From a virus: 64,000 nucleotides of DNA. Shown piece after piece: positions 45,989 to 54,335 of the stretch (its first letter is position 1; the number at the start of each line of letters is the position of its first letter). The stretch spans positions 88,858 through 152,857 of IMG/VR virus record IMGVR_UViG_3300032770_000005. One strand, 5' to 3'. The translations under genes were made by a program, and so were the position numbers. The notes below the pieces were generated by a model that did not search any database, was not told the origin of the DNA, and saw only the letters and a list, made by a program, of their open reading frames with translations.

Positions 45989-47589
45989 GCGTACCTCCGT
46001 TCACGGAACGACGTGCGTCGACGACTGCGCCGGCTACGGTTCTTCGCCACCGCCTGTCCGCTCGCCGCCGACGTCGCAGCGGGGAGCTTCGTGCGCTCTG
46101 CCTCTTTGCGATGGCGGCGACGGACCTTCAGGATGATGAGGCCGCCGAGCACGAGCGTGCCGCCACCGACGAGCCACGTCCACGCAGGCGCCGGGCCCCA
46201 GTTCTTCAGGTACCACGCGAGGCACGACTGCTGGATGGCCGTGTTGAGCTGCGTGCTCGCCGTGTCGATCGCCGTCAGCGTCTGGTTGAGCAGATCGCGG
46301 TTCGTGCTGAGCACCGATGCGTTCTGCCCGGCCTGCGACAACAGCTGCGGGATCTGCTGCAACTGCCGTGCAACGCTTGCCTGAGCATTCGCAAAGAACT
46401 CACACGTAAAGTAGTTCTTGCCCACCGCCATCTTGGTCAGCGGGCTCGTCGACACCGCGTTGTTCGCGGCGGCGAGCATCTGCGCTCGCACCTGAGCCGA
46501 GATAGGGCCACCGCCTGGCTGGCTCTCTTGTGCAACCAACTGCTGAATCGCAGTGACGTTTCCGAGGCCCGCGCTGATCTGCGCTCTGGCCGCTTGCAGC
46601 TGAGCGATTGCCTGCTGAGCGGCCGCCACGGCTGGTCCGCAGGTATCGGGCGTCGCCGAAGTTACCTGGGTCACGAGCGCGGGAACCTGCGGCAGCAGTG
46701 CAGCAGGCAGCGGCGCTGCTGCGACTGCGGCGGCAACGCTAGACGTCAGTTGCGTCACAGCATCGGTGATGCCTGCATTGCCAGTGACCGCCCCGAGCTG
46801 GGTAGTGGTGGCACCAAGCAAAAAGACCTCGGTCAGGGCGAGCAAGACCTGGAGCATGGCGACCGCCGAAGCGATCGCCGCGTTCTGAAGGTCCGAGTCC
46901 GCCTTGCCGCTCGCGATCTTCGGGATGACGCCGACGCCGATGGTCTTGCCTCCGGGATTCAGCGCGTCGTAGACGCCGCCGACGCCGTTGCGCGGGTCGA
47001 CCCCTGTCCCCGCCTTCACCACGGCGTTCACGTAGTTGACGAAGTTCGCGGCGCTGACGGTGGCCTGCCAGCCTCCGAACGCGAACCACAGCGTCCCCCT
47101 CGTCTGCACGCCCGCACCGGGGTCCGGCATCCAGCCCGATGCGACGAACATCGGCGCCGAGGGAATCCACTTGTTCGTCGGGGAGATCGCCAGCAGCGTC
47201 GCCTGCACGAGCACGTCGCCCGCACCGCCGCCGCCGTACACGCCGCTCAGGAGAGACTGAATCTGGTCGTCGGTGAGCTTGATGTACGGGAATGCGAGCA
47301 CGCCGATCTGCCCCGCCGCCACGCCCGCGGGCGTCGCATCAGGCGTTGGCGGGAGCCGCTTGCACCACGACGGCACGAAGTCGAGGCTGGTGACCTGCGC
47401 CGGCTGCACTGCCACCTGGTTGGGCAGACTCGACAGCTGCTGCGCGGTCCCCTGCGAGATGGTCGGAGGCACGGCCTGGCCTCCGGCCGGCACCACGCCT
47501 TGCTGAGCGGCCGCCTGCTGGGCAGACGTCTGCGCGTCAGACACCGTCTGACCCAGATGTCCACGTGCTGGCAGCCGCCGGTAGCTCAT
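45985..47589 (-). CDS. LGQ-type large membrane protein, 534 residues
   Basis: MSYRRLPARGHLGQTVSDAQ, a Gln/Ala-rich stretch, then a folded domain (VTSLDFVPSWCKRLPPTPDA; SGVYGGGGAGDVLVQATLLA; GTLWFAFGGWQATVSAANFV), a long Ala/Gln helical region, and near the C-terminus a hydrophobic helix (WTWLVGGGTLVLGGLIILKV) and basic RRRHRKEAERTKLPA with KNRSRRSRRRTSFRERR. It is the largest of the LGQ proteins. Four cysteines in the middle may pair. Start and stop overlap both neighbours. Confidence 0.6.
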   Translation of the reverse strand: MSYRRLPARGHLGQTVSDAQTSAQQAAAQQGVVPAGGQAVPPTISQGTAQQLSSLPNQVAVQPAQVTSLDFVPSWCKRLPPTPDATPAGVAAGQIGVLAFPYIKLTDDQIQSLLSGVYGGGGAGDVLVQATLLAISPTNKWIPSAPMFVASGWMPDPGAGVQTRGTLWFAFGGWQATVSAANFVNYVNAVVKAGTGVDPRNGVGGVYDALNPGGKTIGVGVIPKIASGKADSDLQNAAIASAVAMLQVLLALTEVFLLGATTTQLGAVTGNAGITDAVTQLTSSVAAAVAAAPLPAALLPQVPALVTQVTSATPDTCGPAVAAAQQAIAQLQAARAQISAGLGNVTAIQQLVAQESQPGGGPISAQVRAQMLAAANNAVSTSPLTKMAVGKNYFTCEFFANAQASVARQLQQIPQLLSQAGQNASVLSTNRDLLNQTLTAIDTASTQLNTAIQQSCLAWYLKNWGPAPAWTWLVGGGTLVLGGLIILKVRRRHRKEAERTKLPAATSAASGQAVAKNRSRRSRRRTSFRERRYA

Positions 47590-47945
47590 CGCCGCCGCCG
47601 GTTCCTCCGCACGCGCTTTCCTCGCCCCCTGTTCCTCCCCATCCGGTTCTCACGGAGCGTCGGACGACGCAGCGAGTACCAGACGAGGAACATGAGGCTC
47701 GATGCGGAGATCGCGAGCCCGAGGATGGTGTACTGCTCCATCCGCGCGGCGTAGTCGTCGACGGTCGTGGTGCTCGTGCTGGTCTGGCCGAGCGGATGCT
47801 GACGCAGCATCGGCGTATGCGTCTGCCACACGACCGGGCTCACGGGGCCGCGGTAGCGCTGCGGTTGGCTGAGGTCGGCGAAGACCCACGGGTTCGTGAC
47901 GCCCCACGGAGCGTAGCCGAGCCTTCTGTCGACCTTGTAGCTCAC
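47586..47945 (-). CDS. LGQ-type membrane protein, 119 residues
   Basis: GTG start. Tyr/Trp/Pro-rich beginning (RLGYAPWGVTNPWVFADLSQ), then LRQHPLGQTSTSTTTVDDYA, a hydrophobic helix (ILGLAISASSLMFLVWYSLR) and tail RENRMGRNRGRGKRVRRNRR. Here the motif lies at about residue 53 instead of near the start, so a longer N-terminal piece would be released if it is a cleavage site. Confidence 0.6.
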   Translation of the reverse strand: MSYKVDRRLGYAPWGVTNPWVFADLSQPQRYRGPVSPVVWQTHTPMLRQHPLGQTSTSTTTVDDYAARMEQYTILGLAISASSLMFLVWYSLRRPTLRENRMGRNRGRGKRVRRNRRRR

Positions 47946-47958
47946 CCTGGTCTCTCCT

Positions 47959-48633
47959 TCAGGACGCGAGCGACTTGAGGAAGTTCAGCAGCGCTTCGCC
48001 GCCGTTCGCGTTCGCGGCGTTGATCGCTCCCTGCGCAGCCGTCACGAGCTGGTCGCGACTGGCGTACGGCATGTTGAGCCAGGCCGCCGCACCGCTCTGG
48101 GCGAGGCCGCGGATCCTCGTCATGAGGTCCGCCTCCTGCTGCGGCGTGCCGGGGCTGCTGTACATGCCGCCCGCAGCACGGACCGCAACCGCGGTGGGCA
48201 CAGCGACCGCGGCACCGCCACCAGGTCCCTGCGTCTGCGCCGACGACGCACCCGCGGGCGCGAGCGCGGCCGACGCCGCACCGCCAGGAGCGACCGCGAC
48301 CGCGGGCTGCACCATCGGCGCGACCCGTGGCTGCGGCAGCGTCAACGCGTACGCCACCAGCCGCACCCGCGAGATCTGATTCGCCGGCGCGCTGTACGGG
48401 AACGTGTTGAAGCGTCGCGTCTGGAGCTGCTGCTGCATGCCGCGCAGCGCGGGCACGAGCGACAGCAGCGCCTGCACGACCCGACCGGAGCCCGCGTTGT
48501 GCATCTGCGCGAGCAGCGCTGCCTCCTGCGCGGGCGTACCACGCATGACGACCGTCGTGCTCACCGGATAGCTCACCGCGGGCGCAGCGATCTGCGCCAC
48601 CGTCTGGCCCATTCCGTACCTGCGTCTCATCAT
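47959..48633 (-). CDS. MGQ-type Ala-rich protein without a basic tail
   Basis: 224 residues. MMRRRYGMGQTVAQIAAPAV, then helical segments (TPAQEAALLAQMHNAGSGRV; TPQQEADLMTRIRGLAQSGA) and an Ala/Gly/Pro-rich centre. The two helical segments look like weak internal repeats (T-P-x-Q-E-A-x-L). No strong membrane helix and no Arg tail; possibly a soluble or peripheral particle protein. Confidence 0.5.
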   Translation of the reverse strand: MMRRRYGMGQTVAQIAAPAVSYPVSTTVVMRGTPAQEAALLAQMHNAGSGRVVQALLSLVPALRGMQQQLQTRRFNTFPYSAPANQISRVRLVAYALTLPQPRVAPMVQPAVAVAPGGAASAALAPAGASSAQTQGPGGGAAVAVPTAVAVRAAGGMYSSPGTPQQEADLMTRIRGLAQSGAAAWLNMPYASRDQLVTAAQGAINAANANGGEALLNFLKSLAS

Positions 48634-48642
48634 CGCGTCCTC

Positions 48643-48936
48643 CTACTCTTCGTCGTCCTTGTCTCGATCTCGGGCCCGTCGGTTCCGGGTCGTCCGCGCT
48701 TCACGCTGCTGGCGCGGTAGCCACCAGGCGAAGTAGAGCCACGCGGCGCCCACGACCGCGGCGCCCGCACCGAAGCACACGAGCGGCTGCCGATAGAACG
48801 GCACCGTCTCCTCGGTGGTCGTCTGCCCCATGGGGTAGGACGGCACGCCATAGAGGGGATACGGCGCCATGCCTGCCGAGGCGTGCGCCTCGCTCATCTC
48901 GGCAGCCTGCTCTTGGTACGGGTCGCTGAACGGCAT
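48643..48936 (-). CDS. MGQ-type membrane protein, 97 residues
   Basis: Acidic start (MPFSDPYQEQAAEMSEAHAS), then YGVPSYPMGQTTTEETVPFY, hydrophobic helix (VCFGAGAAVVGAAWLYFAWW) and RQQREARTTRNRRARDRDKD. The basic tail is shorter and ends acidic (DKDDEE), unlike the others. Confidence 0.6.
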   Translation of the reverse strand: MPFSDPYQEQAAEMSEAHASAGMAPYPLYGVPSYPMGQTTTEETVPFYRQPLVCFGAGAAVVGAAWLYFAWWLPRQQREARTTRNRRARDRDKDDEE

Positions 48937-48973
48937 GATGTCCTCCTGCCCTACACTTCAGGGCCGACCACGC

Positions 48974-49597
48974 TCAGCGACGGTTGCGCGAGACGCGACG
49001 GGGGTGACGGCGCGAGGGCGGACGTGGAGTGAGGAGCGTGTGCCACCCGTGGCGCGTCCGGACGTGGATGGCGGGGCGGTACGGGCCGGACGTGCGCTTC
49101 GGGTACGACTTCCACTGACCCGTTGCTGTGCGTGATCGCTTCGGCCGGCTCGCGCCGCCGTTGCGCGAGACCCGACGGCGCCCGTTGCGCGAGACGCGGC
49201 GGTGCGAACGGCGATGGCCGTTGCGCGAGACGCGGCGGTGGTTGCGCGAGACGCGGCGGTGCGAACGGCGGCTGTGGTTGCGCGAGACGCGGCGATGGTT
49301 GCGCGAGACGCGGCGATGATGACGCCGGTGGTTCGCGGTGACCGAGGTCCGGTGGCTTCTGCGCCGGCCGAGCCCGACCGCGTAGCGCTTGCTGCCGCGT
49401 CGGATGACGACGTGCTTCTCGCCACGGTTCACGAGTGAACGCGCCTTGCCTCGCGCCACGCTGAGCGTGCGTGCGTGCGCGACCACGCGGTGCGCCCGGC
49501 CGCTCATGATCTCGTAGAGCTTCCGGCCGCTCATCATCTCGTAGAACTGCTTCCGGATCTTGCGAGCGGACCGATGCTTTTTCCGACGACGGGTCAT
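48974..49597 (-). CDS. Arg-rich heptad-repeat DNA-binding-type protein
   Basis: 207 residues; TAGGAG before the ATG. About a third of residues are Arg, Lys or His. The centre contains repeated HRRVSRN heptads and variants (NHRRVSRNHSRRSHRRVSRN), encoded by tandem DNA units at about 49150-49320. No membrane helix. A protamine-like DNA-condensing core protein is the natural reading. The same RRVSRN tract occurs singly in the proteins at 31349 and 38337. Confidence 0.65.
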   Translation of the reverse strand: MTRRRKKHRSARKIRKQFYEMMSGRKLYEIMSGRAHRVVAHARTLSVARGKARSLVNRGEKHVVIRRGSKRYAVGLGRRRSHRTSVTANHRRHHRRVSRNHRRVSRNHSRRSHRRVSRNHRRVSRNGHRRSHRRVSRNGRRRVSRNGGASRPKRSRTATGQWKSYPKRTSGPYRPAIHVRTRHGWHTLLTPRPPSRRHPRRVSRNRR

Positions 49598-51015
49598 CGC
49601 ACTCCTACTTTCCGCGCCAACCGGCGCATTCGTCGACGCGCATTCCGCTGCATGCTGCGTCCCTCGTTCGTACCGTTCATGAGCACATAGCCAGCTCCCA
49701 GCACCGCAGCGGCGATGAGGAGATTCATTCCGATCGACGACCCGCTCGTGGGCGCCGGGGTCGCGGTCGTCTGATCGGGCACGACCTGCCCCATGCCCAT
49801 CGCAGCGGGGCTCTTGGTCAACTTGGTGACGTCGCTCTGCATCGCGCTCGCGTCGGTCGCGATCGGCGCGAGGTGCTGCGCCGCAGCGTTCCGGAGAGTC
49901 TGCGCGCCGATCTTCACCTTCGCGCCCATCTTGTCGATGCGCGGAAGGCCACGTGCGCCACGACGACGGTCCATGAGGTCGTTCATCGTCGCGTGCATCA
50001 CGCAGTGCGCGAGCGTGTCTTCGAGCGCCGTGTCCGGGCGCCAGCCCATCTGAACGAGACGCTCCGAGACCTGACGGCACTTCGCCGTCATGCCCGGACC
50101 GAGCGCCTCGGTCGCGGCGCTGATGAAGGCGCTCCGAGCCGGGACCGAGCCGATGGCCTTCGCCTCGTCGACCACGACCTTCGCTGCCTTGCGGCCGAAC
50201 GCCTCGATGTGCGAGTGCGGCCCGACGGCATCGGCGTGCATCGAGGGCATGGCGCCGGTCGCCACGAAGGGCGAGATCTCCGGCTTCAGCTTGGCGACCC
50301 GCCGCATGAGCGAGACGCCGCTCGCGTTCGGCTGCACGACGCGCCACTCGTTCGCCGTCGAGTCCCACATCTCCGACTGCGCCGTGTCCATCTCGCCCTC
50401 GTGCGCGATGTACGCCGGCAGCGCGAAGCCGTGCTGGAAGATCCCATCACGCGCTCGCCACGTGACGCCCTCCTCCATGTCGAAGATTCCGTCGCCGATG
50501 ACGTTCTGCGGGTCGTCGTCGTACTCGAATGAACTGCGGTCGTAGAGCGTCGCAGGATCGATGTCCGCGTTCGACGGCTCCTGGTTGAACTGCTGCTGTC
50601 GAGCGGGACGCACGGGCACACGCTGGTCGGCCACGCGACGCGCGATCTCCTTCGACGGCGACTCGCTGCCGCCCGAGAGGCCGGTGTTCATCGAGTACGG
50701 GCGATACCCGCCGCCGCTCCCCGGGCCCCACGGATGGCTGCCGTACTGCGTGACGAGCATGTCCGGCGACTCGGCATCGTTCGGGTTGAACAGCGCCTGA
50801 TCGAGCCCGTCGACGTCGAACGCCGGAGCCGGACCGTCCTGCGGACGCGAGGGCGTGTCCTCCTGGAGATCGTCGTCCAGGATGGAACTGTTCGGAACGC
50901 CGGGGATGTTCGTGTAGTCCTCCGCATCGAGATTCGCGTCGCCGCGCATCGTCGGGGGGATCAGCGCGCCCGCGTCGCCGTCCAGGTCCAGTAGGAAGTC
51001 GAGTTCGTCGTCCAT
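49594..51015 (-). CDS. Large MGQ-type protein with C-terminal membrane helix
   Basis: 473 residues. Acidic, Pro/Asn-rich first 200 residues (MDDELDFLLDLDGDAGALIP), an alpha/beta middle (GFALPAYIAHEGEMDTAQSE; SAFISAATEALGPGMTAKCR; ALEDTLAHCVMHATMNDLMD), then AAMGMGQVVPDQTTATPAPT, hydrophobic helix (GMNLLIAAAVLGAGYVLMNG) and basic end RNARRRMRRLARKVGVR. The MGQ motif here sits just before the helix, separating a 415-residue ectodomain from the anchor. Confidence 0.6.
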   Translation of the reverse strand: MDDELDFLLDLDGDAGALIPPTMRGDANLDAEDYTNIPGVPNSSILDDDLQEDTPSRPQDGPAPAFDVDGLDQALFNPNDAESPDMLVTQYGSHPWGPGSGGGYRPYSMNTGLSGGSESPSKEIARRVADQRVPVRPARQQQFNQEPSNADIDPATLYDRSSFEYDDDPQNVIGDGIFDMEEGVTWRARDGIFQHGFALPAYIAHEGEMDTAQSEMWDSTANEWRVVQPNASGVSLMRRVAKLKPEISPFVATGAMPSMHADAVGPHSHIEAFGRKAAKVVVDEAKAIGSVPARSAFISAATEALGPGMTAKCRQVSERLVQMGWRPDTALEDTLAHCVMHATMNDLMDRRRGARGLPRIDKMGAKVKIGAQTLRNAAAQHLAPIATDASAMQSDVTKLTKSPAAMGMGQVVPDQTTATPAPTSGSSIGMNLLIAAAVLGAGYVLMNGTNEGRSMQRNARRRMRRLARKVGVR

Positions 51016-51036
51016 TCTCGTGCTCCGCGCCCGAGG

Positions 51037-51768
51037 TTAGTCCAGAAGCCAGTTGAACGCGAGAAGGCCGAGGATCACCGCTCCCCCGATCTCCGCTGCC
51101 CTGATGTACGTCTGCTCGCGCTGCTGCTGCGCTTGCGCCGCCGCCGCTGCCTGCTCGTTGATCGCCGCCGCCTGCGCCGCCTGCGCTTGTGCGGTCTGCT
51201 GTTGCAGCGCTTGCTGCCCCGCGTTGCAGTTGAGCGCACCCGACGCGACCGAACTGCCGATGCTCAAGGCCGCGCCGATGATCGTGCCGTACACCGGGAT
51301 GATCGACACGACTCCGCCGGCGACCGAGCCGGCCGACGCGGCGACGCATGCGGCCTGCTGCGTGTTCGGGTCGATGTCGCCGAGCGGCGTGTCGACGAGC
51401 TGATCCCAGCCACGCTGCGCCCCCTGCGTGTGCCGAATGAGCGTCAGGTCGCGCTCCATCATGTCGTTGGCGAACACGACCCGCATCGCGTCGTACGCGG
51501 CCTGATCTGGCGTCTTGCCCTTCTTGAGCAGCGCCTGCATCTGCGCAGCGACCGCGGGGGTGTAGCTCGCATCGAGCTGATTCAGCGCCGACTCCATGAC
51601 ATTCAGTCGCGAGGCCGCCGGCGCCTGCGCCATCTTGAGCATGATCTTCGAGGCCAGTAGAGAGGCCCGCGCCACGTAAGGGTCCTTGTAGGCCGAGGCA
51701 CCCACCGACACGGTGGAAACCGCACCTAGCGAGTGACGCTGACTACGGTGGTAGCTCACCTCCATCAT
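51037..51768 (-). CDS. Ala/Gln-rich membrane protein, paralogue of 51765 gene
   Basis: 243 residues. MMEVSYHRSQRHSLGAVSTV, helical domain (ARASLLASKIMLKMAQAPAA; QAAYDAMRVVFANDMMERDL), a Gly/Ser/Ile segment with a conserved NCNAGQ, a long Ala/Gln coiled region and a C-terminal hydrophobic helix (IGGAVILGLLAFNWLL). The gene upstream has the same order (ASHVMLKMASVPQAQRL; FDAIRIAVANALV; GCNAGQ; Ala/Gln; final helix). They arose by duplication. Confidence 0.6.
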   Translation of the reverse strand: MMEVSYHRSQRHSLGAVSTVSVGASAYKDPYVARASLLASKIMLKMAQAPAASRLNVMESALNQLDASYTPAVAAQMQALLKKGKTPDQAAYDAMRVVFANDMMERDLTLIRHTQGAQRGWDQLVDTPLGDIDPNTQQAACVAASAGSVAGGVVSIIPVYGTIIGAALSIGSSVASGALNCNAGQQALQQQTAQAQAAQAAAINEQAAAAAQAQQQREQTYIRAAEIGGAVILGLLAFNWLLD

Positions 51769-52526
51769 GCCTTCTTGACAATCACGTAGATGACGCCGAG
51801 AACGCCGATAAGACCTGCTCCGATCAGCGTGTACTGCATGACCTGCGCGCTCTGCTGCTGCTGGAGCGCGAGCGTCTGCACGGCGCCGTTCTGCGCGATC
51901 TGCGCTTGCGCGGTGGCCGTCTGCGCTTGGATGAGCAGCTGTCCGGCGTTGCAGCCAGCGATCGAGGCGCCCTGTCCCACGCTACCGCCGATGGCTCCGG
52001 AGCTGTTCACCGTGCCTGTCGACTGAAGAAACCCGCCGACCACGCCGGCTACCGGCAGAACGGTCGAGCACATGACCGCGTTGGCGTCGTTCACGCTCTG
52101 GCTCGTCTGCCCGAGAATCTCGGACACAGTCTGACCCATGCCCGACGTCCCTGGCGACGCCTGCGCCTTCAGCGCCAAGAGCCGTGGGACGAGCGCGTTC
52201 GCGACGGCGATGCGAATCGCGTCGAACATCGCCTGGTCCTTCTGGTTCGCCGCGTACTTCGGAAGGCTGGCGAGGTAGGCCGCCTTCGTCTGATCTCCGA
52301 GACCGGCCTGGGCCCGGTTCAGCGCCGTGACCATCGTCGCGAGGCGCTGGGCCTGCGGCACCGAGGCCATCTTCAGCATCACGTGCGAGGCGATGACCGA
52401 CGCCGAGGACATGATCGGATCGGTAAGCGCTGCCTGACCGACCTGTACCGGCGCTTGGTCACCGGTGTCGATGGCCTGCCCGAGCCCCATGAGCCCAGGC
52501 CCCATGCCGCGTCTCCGACGTCGCAT
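51765..52526 (-). CDS. LGQ-type membrane protein, 253 residues
   Basis: ATG at 52526 has AAGGAG six bases upstream and overlaps the upstream stop (TGATG). Start MRRRRRGMGPGLMGLGQAID has the motif close behind five Arg. A second copy, SGMGQTVSEILGQTSQS, lies near residue 140. Helical domain, GCNAGQ, Ala/Gln coil and final hydrophobic helix (YTLIGAGLIGVLGVIYVIV) as in the paralogue. If the motif is a cleavage site this protein could be cut twice. Confidence 0.6.
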   Translation of the reverse strand: MRRRRRGMGPGLMGLGQAIDTGDQAPVQVGQAALTDPIMSSASVIASHVMLKMASVPQAQRLATMVTALNRAQAGLGDQTKAAYLASLPKYAANQKDQAMFDAIRIAVANALVPRLLALKAQASPGTSGMGQTVSEILGQTSQSVNDANAVMCSTVLPVAGVVGGFLQSTGTVNSSGAIGGSVGQGASIAGCNAGQLLIQAQTATAQAQIAQNGAVQTLALQQQQSAQVMQYTLIGAGLIGVLGVIYVIVKKA

Positions 52527-52870
52527 CACCATCTCCTTCGTCGGCGGTTCCGCGCGACGCGCTGCGCCGGCTGACCGAAGCCCTGAGCAAACGCGATCGG
52601 CAGCGCGAACGGCCACGCTGCTCCGCCCAGCACGCCCCAGACGAGCGCCCAGCCAACGGACTGCGTGCGCCGGTACCCGTGGTAGGTCAGAGCCGCCGAG
52701 GCGATGAGCCCGCCGACGTAGAGCAGCCCGCGCAGCGGGTTCGGTCCGCTCGACCCTCCGTTCGACGACGTGTCGGTCGTGACGGCGGACGTGGTGGCTG
52801 GCGCGATGGGCGCCGGCGCCGGTGTCGTCTGACCCAGCGGCGCACGCGCGTAGTAGGGGATGGCCGTCAT
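52526..52870 (-). CDS. LGQ-type two-helix membrane protein
   Basis: 114 residues. MTAIPYYARAPLGQTTPAPA, Thr/Ser linker, hydrophobic segments (GLLYVGGLIASAALTYHGY; GWALVWGVLGGAAWPFALPI), tail ARNRRRRRW. Start overlaps the transglutaminase-like gene's stop, so the putative processing enzyme and this candidate substrate are translated together. Confidence 0.6.
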   Translation of the reverse strand: MTAIPYYARAPLGQTTPAPAPIAPATTSAVTTDTSSNGGSSGPNPLRGLLYVGGLIASAALTYHGYRRTQSVGWALVWGVLGGAAWPFALPIAFAQGFGQPAQRVARNRRRRRW

Positions 52871-53430
52871 TGGACGTCGAAGATCGAGTACTGCTTGACG
52901 CGGTTCAGCATGGACGCCGTTCGACGTCCTGCGACCGGGTCGAGCACCCACCAGATCTTCGTGCGCGGATCTTGTGCGCGCACGAAGACGTGCGTGTGTC
53001 GCTTGCTCTGGAACGGGCGGCGCGGCTCGAAGCCGACGGTCACGAACTGGACCGGCGCGCCCACGACGAGGCAGTCGGTGCCGATGCCCAGGCTCTGCTC
53101 GTCGCAGTCGATCGTGAGACGCCCGGCATCGGCGTCGTCGATCATCTTCTCCGGATCCTTCATCATCTCCACGTGGAGCGGGTCGCGGGCGTAGCGCCCG
53201 GCGTTCGTCCACCAGCGGAGGATCGCGAACATCTCGCTCGTGTAGTCCTTCGGACGGACGTTCGCGATGATCTGCTCGGCGTGTCGCCTCACCCGGATGC
53301 TGCGCTCGCCACGCGGGCCGAGCGCGAGCTGCACCATGCGCTGAACCGTGTGGTCAGTGCCACGGTACGGCTCGATGGTCCCGACCGCATGGTTGTACGC
53401 CGGGTCGTAGCTGTGGGCGCGTAGGTGCAT
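52867..53430 (-). CDS. Transglutaminase-like cysteine hydrolase
   Basis: 187 residues; an upstream GTG at 53478 is possible. RLTIDCDEQSLGIGTDCLVV, GAPVQFVTVGFEPRRPF, HTHVFVRAQDP and WWVLDPVAG give the transglutaminase-like core with Cys in D-C-D, His in H-T-H-V and Asp in L-D-P. The fold covers transglutaminases, peptidases and deamidases. In this position, among proteins sharing a Gln-containing motif, it could cut at or cross-link through that motif. Family assignment is good; the role is inference. The 140-base gap upstream (53431-53570) holds nothing clear. Confidence 0.75.
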   Translation of the reverse strand: MHLRAHSYDPAYNHAVGTIEPYRGTDHTVQRMVQLALGPRGERSIRVRRHAEQIIANVRPKDYTSEMFAILRWWTNAGRYARDPLHVEMMKDPEKMIDDADAGRLTIDCDEQSLGIGTDCLVVGAPVQFVTVGFEPRRPFQSKRHTHVFVRAQDPRTKIWWVLDPVAGRRTASMLNRVKQYSIFDVQ

Positions 53431-53570
53431 GACGAGGAGCAGATCCTCGTCCAAGCGTGCCCGACGGCAGTCTCGCACGCCGGCGCACCGGGGCGCAACC
53501 CGGTCTTGGTCACGGTAGTGGTCGGTCTCGGCGCAGCGACGATCTTAGCGCGGTCAGTGCCGCGAACAGG

Positions 53571-54008
53571 TCATCGACCTCGCTTCTTCGACGCTTCGAC
53601 GCGCGCCGGCTTCGCGCTCGCGGCAGCGCTCTTCTCCGAGCGCGGAACACGGCCGGCCCGCGTGGTCGTCGGGGCCTTCTTCGTCTTCGCCGCTCGCACG
53701 GCGGCAACCCGCTTCGCGCGCTCCTTGGCCTCACGCATCTCGTGCGCCGCGTAGATCTTCATCATGAAGGTCGGATGCTGCACCAGCTTGGCGCAGTGCT
53801 GCATCAGCGCCTCTCTCGTCTCCAGCGGCGCAAGCCGTCGCAGCGCGGCGCGCAACGGCTCGCCGATGCGCATCATCTCGACGGTGTCGAAGTTGTCCGG
53901 GTCGTCGATCGACATCAGCCAGCGCCAGAGGTCGAGCATCGACTGCACGATGGCCACTGCCTCGTCCTTCTTGACCCGGATCGGCAACCCCTTCAGCGCT
54001 GTCTTCAT
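53571..54008 (-). CDS. Helical protein with Lys/Ala-rich tail
   Basis: 145 residues. Helical body (DEAVAIVQSMLDLWRWLMSI; REALMQHCAKLVQHPTFMMK) and a basic Ala/Lys/Arg tail (KTKKAPTTTRAGRVPRSEKS). Start overlaps the upstream stop. Probably nucleic-acid-binding; no family recognised. Confidence 0.5.
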   Translation of the reverse strand: MKTALKGLPIRVKKDEAVAIVQSMLDLWRWLMSIDDPDNFDTVEMMRIGEPLRAALRRLAPLETREALMQHCAKLVQHPTFMMKIYAAHEMREAKERAKRVAAVRAAKTKKAPTTTRAGRVPRSEKSAAASAKPARVEASKKRGR

Positions 54009-54322
54009 GTCTTCCTCGTAGTGATCTTGATGCCGTCTCTCACGTACACCTTTGCACGAGGCCGCGCGCCACTCGGCGCATTCGGCCGTGCCGTCGGCTC
54101 GATCTTCACGTCGAGCACCTTCTTGCCTTGATACCGCGTCACGAGCGCGAAGGTGTCTCCGGGCTTGATGCCGAGAGCCGCGAGCGGGGCCAAGGGCATC
54201 GTGTACATCGTGCCGTCGATGAAGCGAATCGACGCCCTCGGGCCGTGAACCAGCGCCAACTGCGCGACGCGACGCTCGACTGTCGTGCGTGGCAGCTCAC
54301 GGTAGTTCCCGATGCCCTTCAC
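54005..54322 (-). CDS. Small beta-rich protein, 105 residues
   Basis: GTG start. LVHGPRASIRFIDGTMYTMP, then GIKPGDTFALVTRYQGKKVL and DVKIEPTARP: a small SH3- or AbrB-like beta domain with a basic end (KVYVRDGIKITTRKT). GIKPGDTFALV is reminiscent of phage and antitoxin beta-barrel starts, too short for a firm call. Confidence 0.45.
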   Translation of the reverse strand: MKGIGNYRELPRTTVERRVAQLALVHGPRASIRFIDGTMYTMPLAPLAALGIKPGDTFALVTRYQGKKVLDVKIEPTARPNAPSGARPRAKVYVRDGIKITTRKT

Positions 54323-54335
54323 GCGTCGAAGGGTA

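Noticed and set aside
45856-47754. 632-codon rightward frame
   Set aside because: Shadow of the leftward LGQ gene at 45985; no start signal, Arg-rich composition.
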